Under the pieces are notes generated by a model. That model worked only from the letters and a program-made list of their open reading frames with translations, did not search any database and was not told the origin of the DNA. A stretch of 64,000 bases of DNA from Chrysogorgia sp. JL179-B06 (Eukaryota; Cnidaria; Anthozoa; Scleralcyonacea; Chrysogorgiidae): assembly GCA_035772405.1 (NCBI GenBank), contig JAYKKM010000048.1, forward strand, positions 1,181,001 through 1,245,000, written 5' to 3'. Of this stretch, positions 1-12,600 are shown piece after piece; position 1 is the first letter of the stretch; each line of letters begins with the position of its first letter. Position numbers and translations under genes: made by a program.

Positions 1-1
1 C

Positions 2-151
2 ACCTCCAATAACCCAACTCACATTCTAAAAGAAGAAATATTACAAAACCTTATCTCTACGAGAATAACCATCCCGGAGAAAGCTACCCGGGTCATGGGT
101 TTCATGTTGCTCTTAAAGCGCTACCTGAACAATTCTGATATTATTATCTAG
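2..151 (+). CDS. possible terminal exon of an unidentified upstream gene
   Basis: A reading frame is open from the window edge to a TAG at 149-151 (49 residues, no internal stop). It is polar with a leucine-rich stretch (MGFMLLLKRYL) and looks protein-like. The exon start is outside the window. I do not recognise the protein. The frame is short, so chance is not excluded. Confidence 0.25.
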   Translation, partial: TSNNPTHILKEEILQNLISTRITIPEKATRVMGFMLLLKRYLNNSDIII

Positions 152-652
152 AAATTTTTGAACTGTGTTAAATACGTTGTTTTCATCGCAAGTATTTCGG
201 AGATTTTCGGGCGTATTCTTGTCATTTTTAACAACCATCACACAACGACCATCTGTCGAGCACACTGCACCATTTCCGCTTTATTTTGCACGTCTTTTTC
301 GAAAATACGCTTTTGTTTCGCGTTTTACGGCATTAACCGGTATTTTACCATATATGGAAACTATTTCCTTTTATGGACAGCACAGACGTTTTTTGCGAGT
401 TCAAATCTCGCTCGACTCGAGTCGAGAATCTTAGCAGTGTAGGCTAAACCATGATCTTAATAATACGATATACTCATAATATAAGGACGAATTGATGAAA
501 TTGTAAAAATGCTATTGCTAAACAAGCATAAACAGTGTCGAATTGTGTCGATAATCGACTGTCTCCGGCAATTCCCGAACCCTTTTCACGTGATCGTTTC
601 CGAAACTTCGAGAGAAATACGTTCGCTGCACGTTCAGCTGTTGGTCAAAAAA
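152..652 (+). promoter_or_regulatory. upstream region of cyclin L with an E-box
   Basis: This is the stretch between the edge fragment and the cyclin L start codon. A perfect CACGTG E-box lies at 587-592, 61 bp before the ATG. The palindrome CTCGACTCGAGTCGAG lies near 410-425. No TATA box is evident close to the start. The cyclin L frame stays open upstream to 509, but those extra 48 codons do not resemble the family. Promoter assignment is inference from position. Confidence 0.3.
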
Positions 653-3600
653 ATGGCGTCGTCTCGCTCGAAGACTTACGGCTACCGTAGCGTCGAAATC
701 TCTCTAGAAAACTGCGTTATTCCTAAAGAAAAACTCGGAAAAACTCCCTCCGCTGTAGACGGATTGAATATCGAGATAGAAACCGATTTTAGGATCGTCG
801 GTTGTGAATATATTCAAACGGCTGGCATACTATTAAAATTACCTCAGGTAAGACAGATTTTTGTCCGAATTTCTTTGAAACTAGGTGAGTCTAGGTGGTA
901 AATACCCCAGCTAACAGTTTTTCGTGTATGTATAAACATTCAGGTTGCAATGGCTACGGGTCAGGTTCTGTTTCAGCGATTTTATTACTCTAAATCTCTC
1001 GTTCGTCACGACGTGGAGGTAAGTAAATTTTCAATTGTTACGGAGTTCACATATTTCTTCCCCTCAAACTATGCTATGCTCGTTGTTGTACGCGGCAAAC
1101 GATATTTAGTAGGTTTATTTTGTTGATTACACTTAAACAAGGCTTTTCTTGGTATTATGGCTGAGAAAACCCGTCAAAAGAAGGCAAAATATAACTTTGT
1201 GTGACATCCGGTGAAAGAACAAAATATAGTGTACACAGTACTGCTTATAAAAACATTATCTTCACCAACGTCTTGCTTTAATGTTTCCAAGGAGCATTTG
1301 AAAGGTTCCTATTAGCTCAAACCAACCATGTTTGACTAGGAAATGTTAAAGTTTGACGTGAAAATATATTATTATCAGTGGTGTAGCCACTGTCAATGTA
1401 CACAATATATATTTAACAAATATATTTCATTTTGCCATTGTTCAGTTATAGGTGCACAGAGGCGTCAGAATGTGGTAAGAACAAAAATGTGGGGGTCACT
1501 GATGTTCTTACCATGTTCTGACGTCTTTTGTGTATCTATAACTGAACAGACAAAATGGAATCTATTTGTTTCATACAATAAAAATTAAAGACAAACCGTT
1601 CAAAATGCTTGTTGAAGCTCTTGGGGACAAAGACAAAAGCAGTCATCTGATGTGATTTGACATGATCTGACGTGATTTGACATGATCTGACGTGATTTGA
1701 CATGATCTGACGCAAGCTGTGCGCAGGTTATTGTATAACGAGTAATATTTGGCATTTCACTTGATTGAACAACATGTTCTATGGATTTATGGATTTATGT
1801 CAGATGTTGGGATCCGTGGTAACCCGGTTACCAGCAAGTGACTTGAGCTAACTGAAAACCTGGATCAGAAGGTCTTGCGCACGCTGGTAGAGTAGAAAAA
1901 TTCAATTTTTTCCCATTTTCTTTATGAAATTTTTATTTGCGTGATTTTCTCCCAGGTCAGATTTAATAGGTGTCGTATTTCAAGACGCCGATTACAGCAA
2001 TGGATGCCATCACAAACTTTATGCAAGAGTATTCAAGGATTTTCAATTTAAATTTTTTTAAGTGCAAACTTAAAATTATCAATATAAATATTAAATAACA
2101 TACTGTCATATACATTCAATCTTTGTGTATTTAATATTTTGACTATTTTCCTGTTCTGAGGCCAAATTTTATTTATCAAAACTCAAGCCCTAAGTTATGT
2201 TTCCTAATCCTATTGCCAAAATTGACTTTCTGAGGCCTAATTGCTCAAAAAATTTCCTCGCAAGCTACGCGGCCCCCGAACCTGCTCGCTTCGCTCGCAG
2301 GGCTAACTGCAAATTATTTTTGCCTAGCTGCAAAAGAAGTAAATATACATGCATGTGCAGTACAGTGCTCTGGCCACTGTCCTCTGGAGGCCATTGCCAA
2401 TATATACACATATATATATATATACTAGACGTATGTTCATTATAATCCAGACAATATTGTATACATCTTGACAGGTGTACGCAACGGCGTGTATATTCCT
2501 CGCTGCAAAAGTCGAGGAGAGTCCTCGTCGAATTAGAGATGTCATCAATGTTTTTCATCATATCAAACAAAAGAGGAACAATAGGTGAGTTTCTTTTTTT
2601 TGACGGGGGTACTCCACCTGGCCCCCGTTTGTAAATTGTTGACTAACACATATTGCTACATTTGTTACGACGCAGGAGTTAGAATAACACTTTAGTATGA
2701 AACTAGAGATTGCGTACCACTTTGATACTGCTTTTAATATAGCTTTTCAAAGGTCAATGCTTGGCATTGGCTCACACAGTTATGTAGTAACACTTTTCCA
2801 GTCGCCATAAGGTCTTGCTCGCAGCTTGCTGTAGTCAGGTCAGCACTAGATCCCATTCAGATAAACTCCAAAGTCAAGATAAGCTCAGTTCTCAGGCTTC
2901 TCAATTTTGGAGTTTTGATGGATGGGATCTAATGCCGACCTACTCGCACCAAGCTTCAAGCAAGTTCTTCCAATGATTGGAAAAGAGGTGTTAGACATTG
3001 GAAAAGGGCATCTTAGGGATTGGCTACCATGTCTCAATTTGGAAAGAAAAGCTCTCCAGAAATTGCCACCACAGCACTCAGACTTTGACCCAATAGGCCA
3101 CAGGGGTGACCCAATGACAGCAGTTTGTAATCCACAAGGAATAGGTCACACTTTGTGCTTGTGTTCCTTGGATTTACCTTGTGCGCTAACACTCCAAGTG
3201 AACGCAATGATTTAACATGGACAGGGTATTGTTATGCATGTGAATTATGCAAATTGCAAGTTCTGTCGGCTGTAGAATCATCAAGTGTAAACGCAGAGGA
3301 ATAGGTCACACTTTGAGCTAATTGTGTTGCTTGGATTAACCTTGTGCGCTAACACTCCAAGTGAACGCAAAGATTTAACCTGGACAGGATATCATTATGC
3401 ATGTAATTATGCAAATTGTCAAGTTCAATCGGCTGTATGGTAATTCCCATATCTCCATATTTAAACACCCATATCTCACCCAACTCTTTCTTTTTTAAAA
3501 CCGAAGAACATTTGCCAATATCCTTCATCCTCGACCTGTTGTTGACATTTGACAAAGGCAACTGGCGACTGGGATTGGATGATGGCCGCTCTCAAATGGT

Positions 3601-6600
3601 CAGTGATATTATTTCAATTGTTTGTTAAAAGTAAAGTTCTGTATCTATTGGTTTACTCTAAATAAAATTCACATGGTATTGTATATGGTATTCAGCAGAA
3701 TAATATATCGATGGTTTATATGTAAATCATCAAGAAAATCTAGAGATAGTTAGTGACAATATTTATTCATAAACAATCAACAATTTGTTTATAGTTGTAT
3801 AGCACATTGATAGTCGCTTGTCCGACAAAATTTTTTTAACAATGCTGAATTGAATGCAGCGCTGTAAATAGCGGCCAGTCAATGACCGCCGATATTTGAC
3901 CTTTGACTGTCAAATTTTTGTTTTCAATTATCGTGACTGGTCAAATATTTTTTACACCCGGTTTTTGGTTTACCCTGTGAAATTCTACAGTACGGACAGC
4001 TCACCAAGTGTAATGAAATCAGCGGCTAGCACCACGGTCTCTTTATAATGTTATAGTGATTCATAAGGAAAGATGAATGAAGAATTGTCAAACGTTCTAG
4101 TGTAATATCGAAGAAACAAACTGAACAGCAAAATGAATGACCGGCAGGATTTGCTGTTTGTCTGCCAGAATTACTTTTTGATCATTATGACCAGCGGATT
4201 ACAAAAAAATATTTGCAGCGCTGGAACTTATGTTCTACAGACAAGTTTGAGCCATAGACATAATGAGGTTTTCCAACTTACAGAGGTTCAGGAATTCCTC
4301 GTGACGATATGATATTTCCACAAGGACTTTGCATCTGGTCATTTGGGATAATGGTTTTTCACAAAGACCTTGAAGCCTTTCCATTCTTCAACAGCAAAGA
4401 AGGTTTCAAAGGATGCAAGCTACAATGGATTCTTAAAATGTTTCTCAAAATTTCCAACAACTTGCTCGATTGTAATAGAAATTAAAATTTTGTGTGATTG
4501 TGCACCCATTATTGAGGGCCCCCCTGTACAGTGCATGTTGGCACCTATTTTTTGAATGTTATGAAAGTCTATCACATACAGTTGCAGTACAATGCTTTAC
4601 CTGCAATTTTGAGAGTATTTTCATCGCCAAAAAGCTGACGAATTGTTTACGAAATGTGACGTGGTACATGGAGTTCATTTGTCGTTTTTTTTTATGGATT
4701 TTAAGTAGTTTTTATTGCGCCAAGAAGTGAATGAATACCTGAATAGAAGCATAATCAAGTTGCCAACATAACAAAATAATTCACCTGCAATTTTGAGAGT
4801 ATTTTTAGCGCCAAAAAATCGACAAATTGTTTACAAAATGTGTTGTAATACATGGAGTTCATTTGTCGTTTTTTTGACGAATTCTAGTAAGTAGTTTTTA
4901 TCGTGCAAAGAAGTTGAGGAATGCTTGTGCTGCACCTTATGAACAATGTAGTGCTGCCAACTATGAACAATGTTGTCAACAATGTTGTTCAATCATGCTG
5001 AACAACATTGTTCATACAACAATATTGTTCAGCTATCATAGCCGCGTTGTTCTTAGTGTATGGAGCGGCTCAATTTGAGGGAGAGGTGAGTCATCTCACC
5101 CACTGTTCTACCATCAATGCTGTAGTGTTGTAGTAAAGTCCACCTCATCCAAGTCCAAATCCACCTCTTTCAAGTCCATCCCTTTTGAGTTTGTGTCCGA
5201 ATCATTCCGAATCCAAGCCCACCTCTTTCAAGTCCATCTCTTTTGAGTTCGAGTCCTGGTAATTCCGAGTCCAAGTCCACCTCTATCAGGGAATACAATT
5301 TTTAAAGCCCCTTTCAAGTCCATCTCTTTTGAGTTCGTGTCTGAACCATTCCGAATCCAAGCCCACCTCTTTCAAGTCCACCTCTTTCAAGTTCATCTCT
5401 TTTGAGTTCGTGTCCGAATCATTCCGAATCCAAGTCCACCTCTTTCAAGTCCATCTCTTTGAAGTCCATCTCTTTGAAGTCCATCTCTTTTGAGTCCGAG
5501 TCCTGGTCATTCCGAGTCCAAGTCCACCTCTTTCAAGTCCATCTCTTTTGAGTTCGTGTCCGAATCATTCCGAATCCAAGTCCACCTCTTTCAAGTCCAT
5601 CTCTTTTGAGTTCGAGTCCTGGTCCATCTCTTTTGAGTTCGAGTCCGAGTCATAACGAGACCAAGTCCGAGATTCCGAGTCCACCTCTTTGGAATCCGAA
5701 TCTCAAATGCATTATTCACTAGCAACTGCGTATGCTCATTAAAACAAGGACATTCAAATAAAAAAATGTAATCACAGGTGTCAGCTACACAATTCCCGTT
5801 AATACAGCAAATAAATACGCAACAATAAAATGTTTCAAGTCAATCCTGTCATCAGCCTATTGGTTCATCAGCCTATTGGTTCATCAGCCTATTGGTTCAT
5901 CAGCCTATTGGTTCATCAGCCTATTGGTTCATCAGCCTATTGGTTCATCAGCCTATTGGTTCATCAGCCTATTGGTTCATCAGCCTATTTGCAAGCAGGC
6001 TAGGAACGGGGGTATCATAGACGCAGCATAAATATGCAACAGAAAACAACAGAATCGTCAGTACTAAGAGAGAAAACCCGCTGGACTTAGTTGGACTCGG
6101 CTTGAGTTCTCGAGTCATTATTACCAAGTCCTGTCTAGACGAGTCTGAGTCCTGTCTAGACGAGTCCGAGTTCCGTCTAGACGAGTCCGAGTTCCGTCTA
6201 GACGAGTCCGAGTTCCGTCTAGACGAGTCCGAGTTCCGTCTAGACGAGTCCCGTTTAGACGAGTCCGACTCCTGTCTAGACGAGTCTGAGTTCTGTGGAG
6301 ACGAGTCCGAGTTCCGTCTAGACGAGTCCGAGTTCCGTCTAGACGAGTCCGAGTTCTGTGGAGACGAGTCCGAGTTCCGTCTAGACGAGTCTGAGTTCTG
6401 TGTAGACGAGTCCGAGTTCTGTGTAGACGAGTCCGAGTTCCGTCTAGACGAGTCCGAGTTCTGTGGAGACGAGTCCGAGTTCCGTCTAGACGAGTCCGAG
6501 TTCCGTCTAGACGAGTCCGAGTTCCGTCTAGACGAGTCCGAGTTCTGTGGAGACGAGTCCGAGTTCCGTCTAGACGAGTCCGAGTTCCGTCTAGACGAGT

Positions 6601-9600
6601 CCGAGTTCCGTCTAGACGAGTCCGAGTTCCGTCTAGACGAGTCCGAGTTCCGTCTAGAATTGTCCGAGTTCCGTCTAGACGAGTCCGAGTTCTGTGGAGA
6701 CGAGTCCGAGTTCCGTCTAGACGAGTCCGAGTTCTGTGGAGACGAGTCCGAGTTCCGTCTAGACGAATCCGAGTTCCGTCTAGACGAGTCCGAGTTCCGT
6801 CTAGACGAGTCCGAGTTCCGTCTAGACGAGTCCGAGTTCCGTCTAGAATTGTCCGAGTTCCGTCTAGACGAGTCCGAGTTCTGTGGAGACGAGTCCGAGT
6901 TCCGTCTAGACGAGTCCGAGTTCTGTGGAGACGAGTCCGAGTTCCGTCTAGACGAATCCGAGTTCCGTCTAGACGAGTCCGAGTTCCGTCTAGACGAGTC
7001 CGAGTTCCGTCTAGACGAGTCCGAGTTCCGTCTAGACGAGTCCGAGTTCCGTCTAGACGAGTCCGAGTTCCGTCTAGACGAGTCCGAGTTCCGTCTAGAA
7101 TTGTCCGAGTTCCGTCTAGACGAGTCCGAGTTCCGTCTAGACGAGTCCGAGTTCCGTCTAGACGAGTCCGAGTTCCGTCTAGACGAATCCGAGTTCCGTC
7201 TAGACGAGTCCGAGTTCCGTCTAGAATTGTCCGAGTTCCGTCTAGACGAGTCCGAGTTCTGTGGAGACGAGTCCGAGTTCCGTCTAGACGAGTCCGAGTT
7301 CTGTGGAGACGAGTCCGAGTTCCGTCTAGACGAGTCTGAGTTCTGTGGAGACGAGTCCGAGTTCCGTCTAGACGAGTCCGAGTTCCGTCTAGAATTGTCC
7401 GAGTTCCGTCTAGACGAGTCCGAGTTCTGTGGAGACGAGTCCGAGTTCCGTCTAGACGAGTCTGAGTTCTGTGGAGACGAGTCCGAGTTCCGTCTAGACG
7501 AGTCCGAGTTCTGTGGAGACGAGTCCGAGTTCCGTCTAGACGAGTCCGAGTTCTGTGGAGACGAGTCCGAGTTCCGTCTAGACGAGTCTGAGTTCTGTGT
7601 AGACGAGTCCGAGTTCTGTGTAGACGAGTCCGAGTTCCGTCTAGACGAGTCCGAGTTCCGTCTAGACGAATCTGAGTTCCGTCTAGACAACTCCGAGTGA
7701 TGTCTAGACGAGTCCGAGTTGCGTCTAGACGAATCTGAGTTCCGTCTAGACAACTCCGAGTGATGTCTAGACGAGTCCTGTCTAGACGAGTCCGAGTTGC
7801 GTCTAGACGTGTCCGAGTTCAGTCTAGACGAATCTGAGTTATAATAATAATAATAATAATCATTTAAAGAGGGTGTACATTATTACAATATATGTATTCT
7901 TCCTAATGTCCCTCATTTTTACATAATTACATATTAAAAAAAATATATAGCACTATTTACAATCATCTAGATACAATTACAACGGACCACATGTTTACAA
8001 CTAGGACAGGAAAATTTAACTGTAAATTCCGTCTAGACAACTCCGAGTGCTGTCTAGACGAGTCTGAGTTCTGTCTAGACGAGTCCGAGTTCTGTCTAGA
8101 CGAATCCTAAGTCTTACAACGGACTCGAGTCCTACAACACTACAACGCTGTAACAACATATGCAATTAAACTGGCTGTTAAACATCATTCGAGTTACAGT
8201 TAAATCGGATTTACACAGTTTGAGGAGGACTACATGAGGCAAGCTGGTGTTAATCTCACTCAAAGACGCAATGAATTCACATGGAGATGAGCCAGCCCGT
8301 TTGGAGGGCCTACGTGCAGGTTGAAACCAGGTCACCCATCAAAACGAGCCCGCTGCCTCATGTGAACAGCCACAAATCACAGTTTTTCTCAGATTATTTA
8401 TTTGCTTTGGGACTGGGATTGGCAGGTCACTTGATACCCCCGTTCGTCTACCATTTCTCAATTCCGCAGCCAACACATGTACGCATTGCGTACCTATTTT
8501 TATATAAATTAGATGATTATTATATAAGTTAGTTGATTATGATGCTGCAAAAAGAGAATTATGATGTTATAAATAAGATTTCTTTCTTTTAAAATTGTAA
8601 TATATTTAAATTTAGCTATTTAGTATTATTATTTATTATTATGAACTGATATAACTATATATACTATGACTATAACTCACGATCTTGTAAATATTTCTCA
8701 TTTAAAGTGGTAAATAAATATTATTTTTCTCCTCGTGCTCCTCCTTTTGGTCCTTCTCCTCCTCCCTCTTCTCCTCCTTCTGCTCCTCCTCTTCCTTCTC
8801 CTCTTCCTTCACTTCCTCCTCCTCATTTTCTTCCTTTTCCTCCTCCTTTTCTTCCTTTTCCTCCATCTCCTTCTGCTCCTCCTTTTCCTCTTTCTCCTGC
8901 TCCTTTCTCTTCCTTCCCTTCTCCTCCTCCTCCTTCCCTTCCCTTCTCCTCCTTCCCTTCTCCTCCTTCCCTTCTCCTCCTTCCCTTCTCCTCCTCCTTC
9001 CCTTCTCCTCCTCCTTCCCTTCTCCTCCTCCTCCTTCCCTTCTCCTCCTCCTCCGTATTCTCCTCCTTCCGTTATCCACCTCCGCATTCTCCTTCCCTTC
9101 TCCTATTTCCCTTCTCCTATTTCCCTTCTCCTATTTCCCTTCTCCTTCCGTTCTCCTCCATATTCTCCTTCCGTTCTCCATATTCTCTTTCTCCTCCGTA
9201 TTCTCGTTCCCTTCTCCTCCTTCCCTTCTCCTCCTCCTTCCCTTCTCCTCCTTCTCCTCCTTCCCTTCCTCTCCACTTCCCCTCTTCCCTTCCCATCCTC
9301 CTTCCCTTCTCATTCTTCTCCTCCGTCTTTTCCTTCTCCTCCTTTTCCTCATCCTCCTCCTTCTCTTCCTTCCCTTCTCCTCATCCTCCGTCTTCTTATC
9401 CTCTGTCTTCTTATCCTCCTCCTTTTCCTCCGTCTTGTCCTCCTCTTCTCCTCCTTCCCTTCTCCTTCCCTTCTCCTCCTTCCCTTTTCCTTCTCATCCT
9501 CCGTTTTCTTCTCCTCCTTCCTCAACTCCTGCTCCTTCTCCTCCGTCTTGTCCTCCTTCTCCTTCCATTCTCCTTCCTTTCTCCTTCCTTTCTCCTCCGT

Positions 9601-12600
9601 CTTCTCCATCTCCTCCTTCCCTTCTCATTCTTCTCCTCTCCTCATCCTCCTTTTCCTTTTCCTTCTCCTCCTCTATTTCCTTCTCCTCCTTGTCCTTTTC
9701 CTTCTCCTCCTTGTCCTTTTCCTTCTCTCCTTCTCATTTTCCTTGTCCTTCTCCCCCTCCTTGTCTTCCTCCTTTTCCTTCTCTCCTTTTCCTCATTTTC
9801 CTTCTCTCCTCCTTTTCCTCCTCCTTCTCCTTGTCTTCCTCCTTTTCCTTCTCTCCTTTTCCTCATTTTCCTTCTCCTCTCCTCCTTTTCCTCCTCCTTC
9901 TCCTTGTCTTCCTCCTTTTCCTTCTCTCATTTTCCTTCTCTCCTCCTTTTCCTCCTCCTTCTCCTTGTCTTCCTCCTTTTCCTTCTCTCCTTTTCCTCAT
10001 TTTCCTTCTCCTCTCCTCCTTTTCCTCCTCCTTCTCCTTGTCTTCCTCCTTTTCCTTCTCTCCTTGTTCTCATTTTCCTTCTTCTCTTCCTTCTTCTCCT
10101 CTCCTTTTCCTCCTCCTTCTCCTCCTTCTGTCCTTCTCCTTGTCCTCCTTTTCCTTCTCTCATCATAATTCTCCTTCTCCTTCCTCTTCTCCTCATTCTT
10201 CTCCTCTTTCTCCTTATCCTCCTCCTTCTGCTCCTCCTCATTCTTGTCCTCCTTCTCTTCCTCCTTATCCTCATCTGTATCCTCCTTCCTCTTCTCCTCC
10301 TTCTCTTCCCTCTCCTCCTCGTCCCTCTCCTCATCCTTCAGGTGAAGGAGGACAAGGAGAGGGAGGAGGAGGAGAGAGAAGAGGAGAGAGAAGAGAAGGT
10401 TCTCTCCTCATCCTCCTTCTCCTCTTCCTCGTTCTCTTTCCTCTCCTCTTTCTTATTCTCCTTCATAAAATTCCGCGCCATGTCCCATGTTACACATCGC
10501 CTTTTTCTGAGCAATGCAGAATGCTGAGATTAATTAAATCCTAAAAATAAAATCATAAATTATGTCCTTCAGGTCAGATGGAGAGTGAGAGTATATCGCG
10601 TGCGTTGCTTTCATTCTCCTTCATCTGACCTGAAGAAGGACACATCCTAGGACACATAAAAATATTGCTCAGTTCTCAAAAGAATAGCTGGGGATTTGGT
10701 TATTCCATTTGATAATAAATGCCTTGGTAGTGACCTCAAGTTGACTTGGAAATAACAGGTTAGCTTTAAGATTGAGGCACTCCTGAGTGATCTGGGTCAA
10801 AGTCTGAGTGTATCGTGTCTTCGAGTGAGAAGACTTAGGAAACAGTTGACTTTAGGATGATCAAGTCAACTTACATGGTTTTAACATGCGAGTTAATGCA
10901 AGAAATCTAACGTTGAAAGACATAATCACGAAAATGGCCTTATTGTTTTGGATACAGTCCATCTATTCGTGATCCGTTTTAGATCGAACTCTCAGGAAAT
11001 TCTTCCCTTTAACCCTGTTTCTTTGCTATTTTTCTTTTCTTTTCATAACCAGGCCGATCGTTCCGATGGAGTATTTAGGCAACACATATTTTACTCTAAA
11101 GAATTTAGTCATAAAGGCTGAGAGAAGAGTTCTTAAGGTAATGATGTGTTTTCATGAAGCTGTTTTGGTAAAAGGTACTGCCAAAGAACTTTAAAAACGT
11201 CAAAAAACCTAAAGGTCTAGTAAGGCCATCTCAATTGACTCCCTAACACTATCAGTTACAGCTAAACTGTTCTTCCTAGAGGTCTAGTAAGGATCATCTC
11301 TAACCGTAGGAGGAAACCAGAGTACCTGGATAACACTATCAGTTACAACTAAACTGTTCTTCCTAGAGGTCTAGTAAGGATCATCTCTTATGTGTCTAGT
11401 GTTAGTGTAGGAGGAAACCAGAGTAACTCGATAACACTATCAGTTACAACTAAACTGTTCTTCCTAGAGGTCTAGTAAGGACCATCTCTTATGGGTCTAG
11501 TGTTAGTGTATCAGTTACAACTAAACTGTTCTTCCTAGAGGTCTAGTAAGGACCATCTCTTATGGGTCTAGTGTTAGTGTAGGAAGAAACTAGAGTACCT
11601 GGATAACACTATCAGGTTACAACTAAATAGTTTATTGTAGAGGTTTAGTAAGGACCATCTATTATGGGTCTAGTGTTAGTGTAGGAGTTACAACTAAACT
11701 GTTCTTCCTAGAGGTTTAGTAAGGACCATCTTTGATGGGTCTAGTGTTAGTGACTAAACTGTTCTTCCTAGAGGTTTAGTAAGGACCATTTCTTATTGGT
11801 CTAGTGTTAGTGTAGGAAGAAACTAGAGTACCTGGATAACACTATCAGTTACAACTAAACTGTTCTTCGTAGAGGTCTAGTCAGGATTTCTTAAAGGACA
11901 TTGGCAACAAAAATTAAGTTTGTCTAACATGAAAGAACTCGTAAAATGATAGAGTAACACCTTTTACAACTTTCCCGTATTTAACTTCGTTTTTGAAATA
12001 TTTCAGTTTGTTTGATATGTAAATGAGATGGTCTCTGACGTCAGGTGTGGGGTAGAGAATTTTCACTCATTAAAAAAGTCTTATATCTCAGTCATTGCTA
12101 AGTTTACAACGTTCATTATCATGAGGAGTTATTATACGCACATGAACAAACTTGAAGATGGAACTAATATTTTAACGAGTGAAAATTCTCTACCCTGCAC
12201 CTGACGTCAGAGACCATCTCATTTACATATCAAACAAACTGAAATATTTCAAAAACGAAGTAAAATACGGAAAAGGTGTTACTCTATCATTTTACAAGTT
12301 CCTTCATATTAGACAAACTTAATTTTTGTTGCCAATGTCCTTTAAGTAAACAATTTGTTGTTTCTCAATTGCTAAAGATCGTTTTGGTATCATTGTCTTT
12401 TCTTCACTAGGAGCTTGGTTTCTGTGTGCATGTCCAACATCCTCATAAAGTGGTGATAACATTTTTACAATTATTGGATTGTCAGAAAAACCAACAACTG
12501 GCTCAGCTAGCATGGTAATTAATGTTTTCATTCCACTGTATATCTTCCACCAGTTTTGATTTCTTTACATCGTTTGCTAAGCAAATTTATTTGATTTCTA

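Larger units (their letters stand above)
1019..2474 (+). other. cyclin L intron 2
   Basis: This intron holds a fold-back element (1414-1572), a 20-bp tandem repeat (1645-1712), and otherwise AT-rich sequence with a short (TA)n run near 2403-2424. No coding exon is seen. Confidence 0.6.

Noticed and set aside
158..442. Overlapping + frames of about 90 codons upstream of cyclin L
   Set aside because: No family resemblance, two frames open together, AT-rich composition.
5969..7753. A 594-codon antisense frame of SRRNSDS repeats with hydrophobic tail
   Set aside because: It follows from a 21-bp repeat lacking stops, has no ATG start and ends inside a 16-bp satellite. It is kept as a finding, not a gene.
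8707..10544. Frames of 369-606 codons rich in Ser/Pro/Leu/Phe
   Set aside because: Pure composition effect of the C/T tract; several overlapping frames are open at once.
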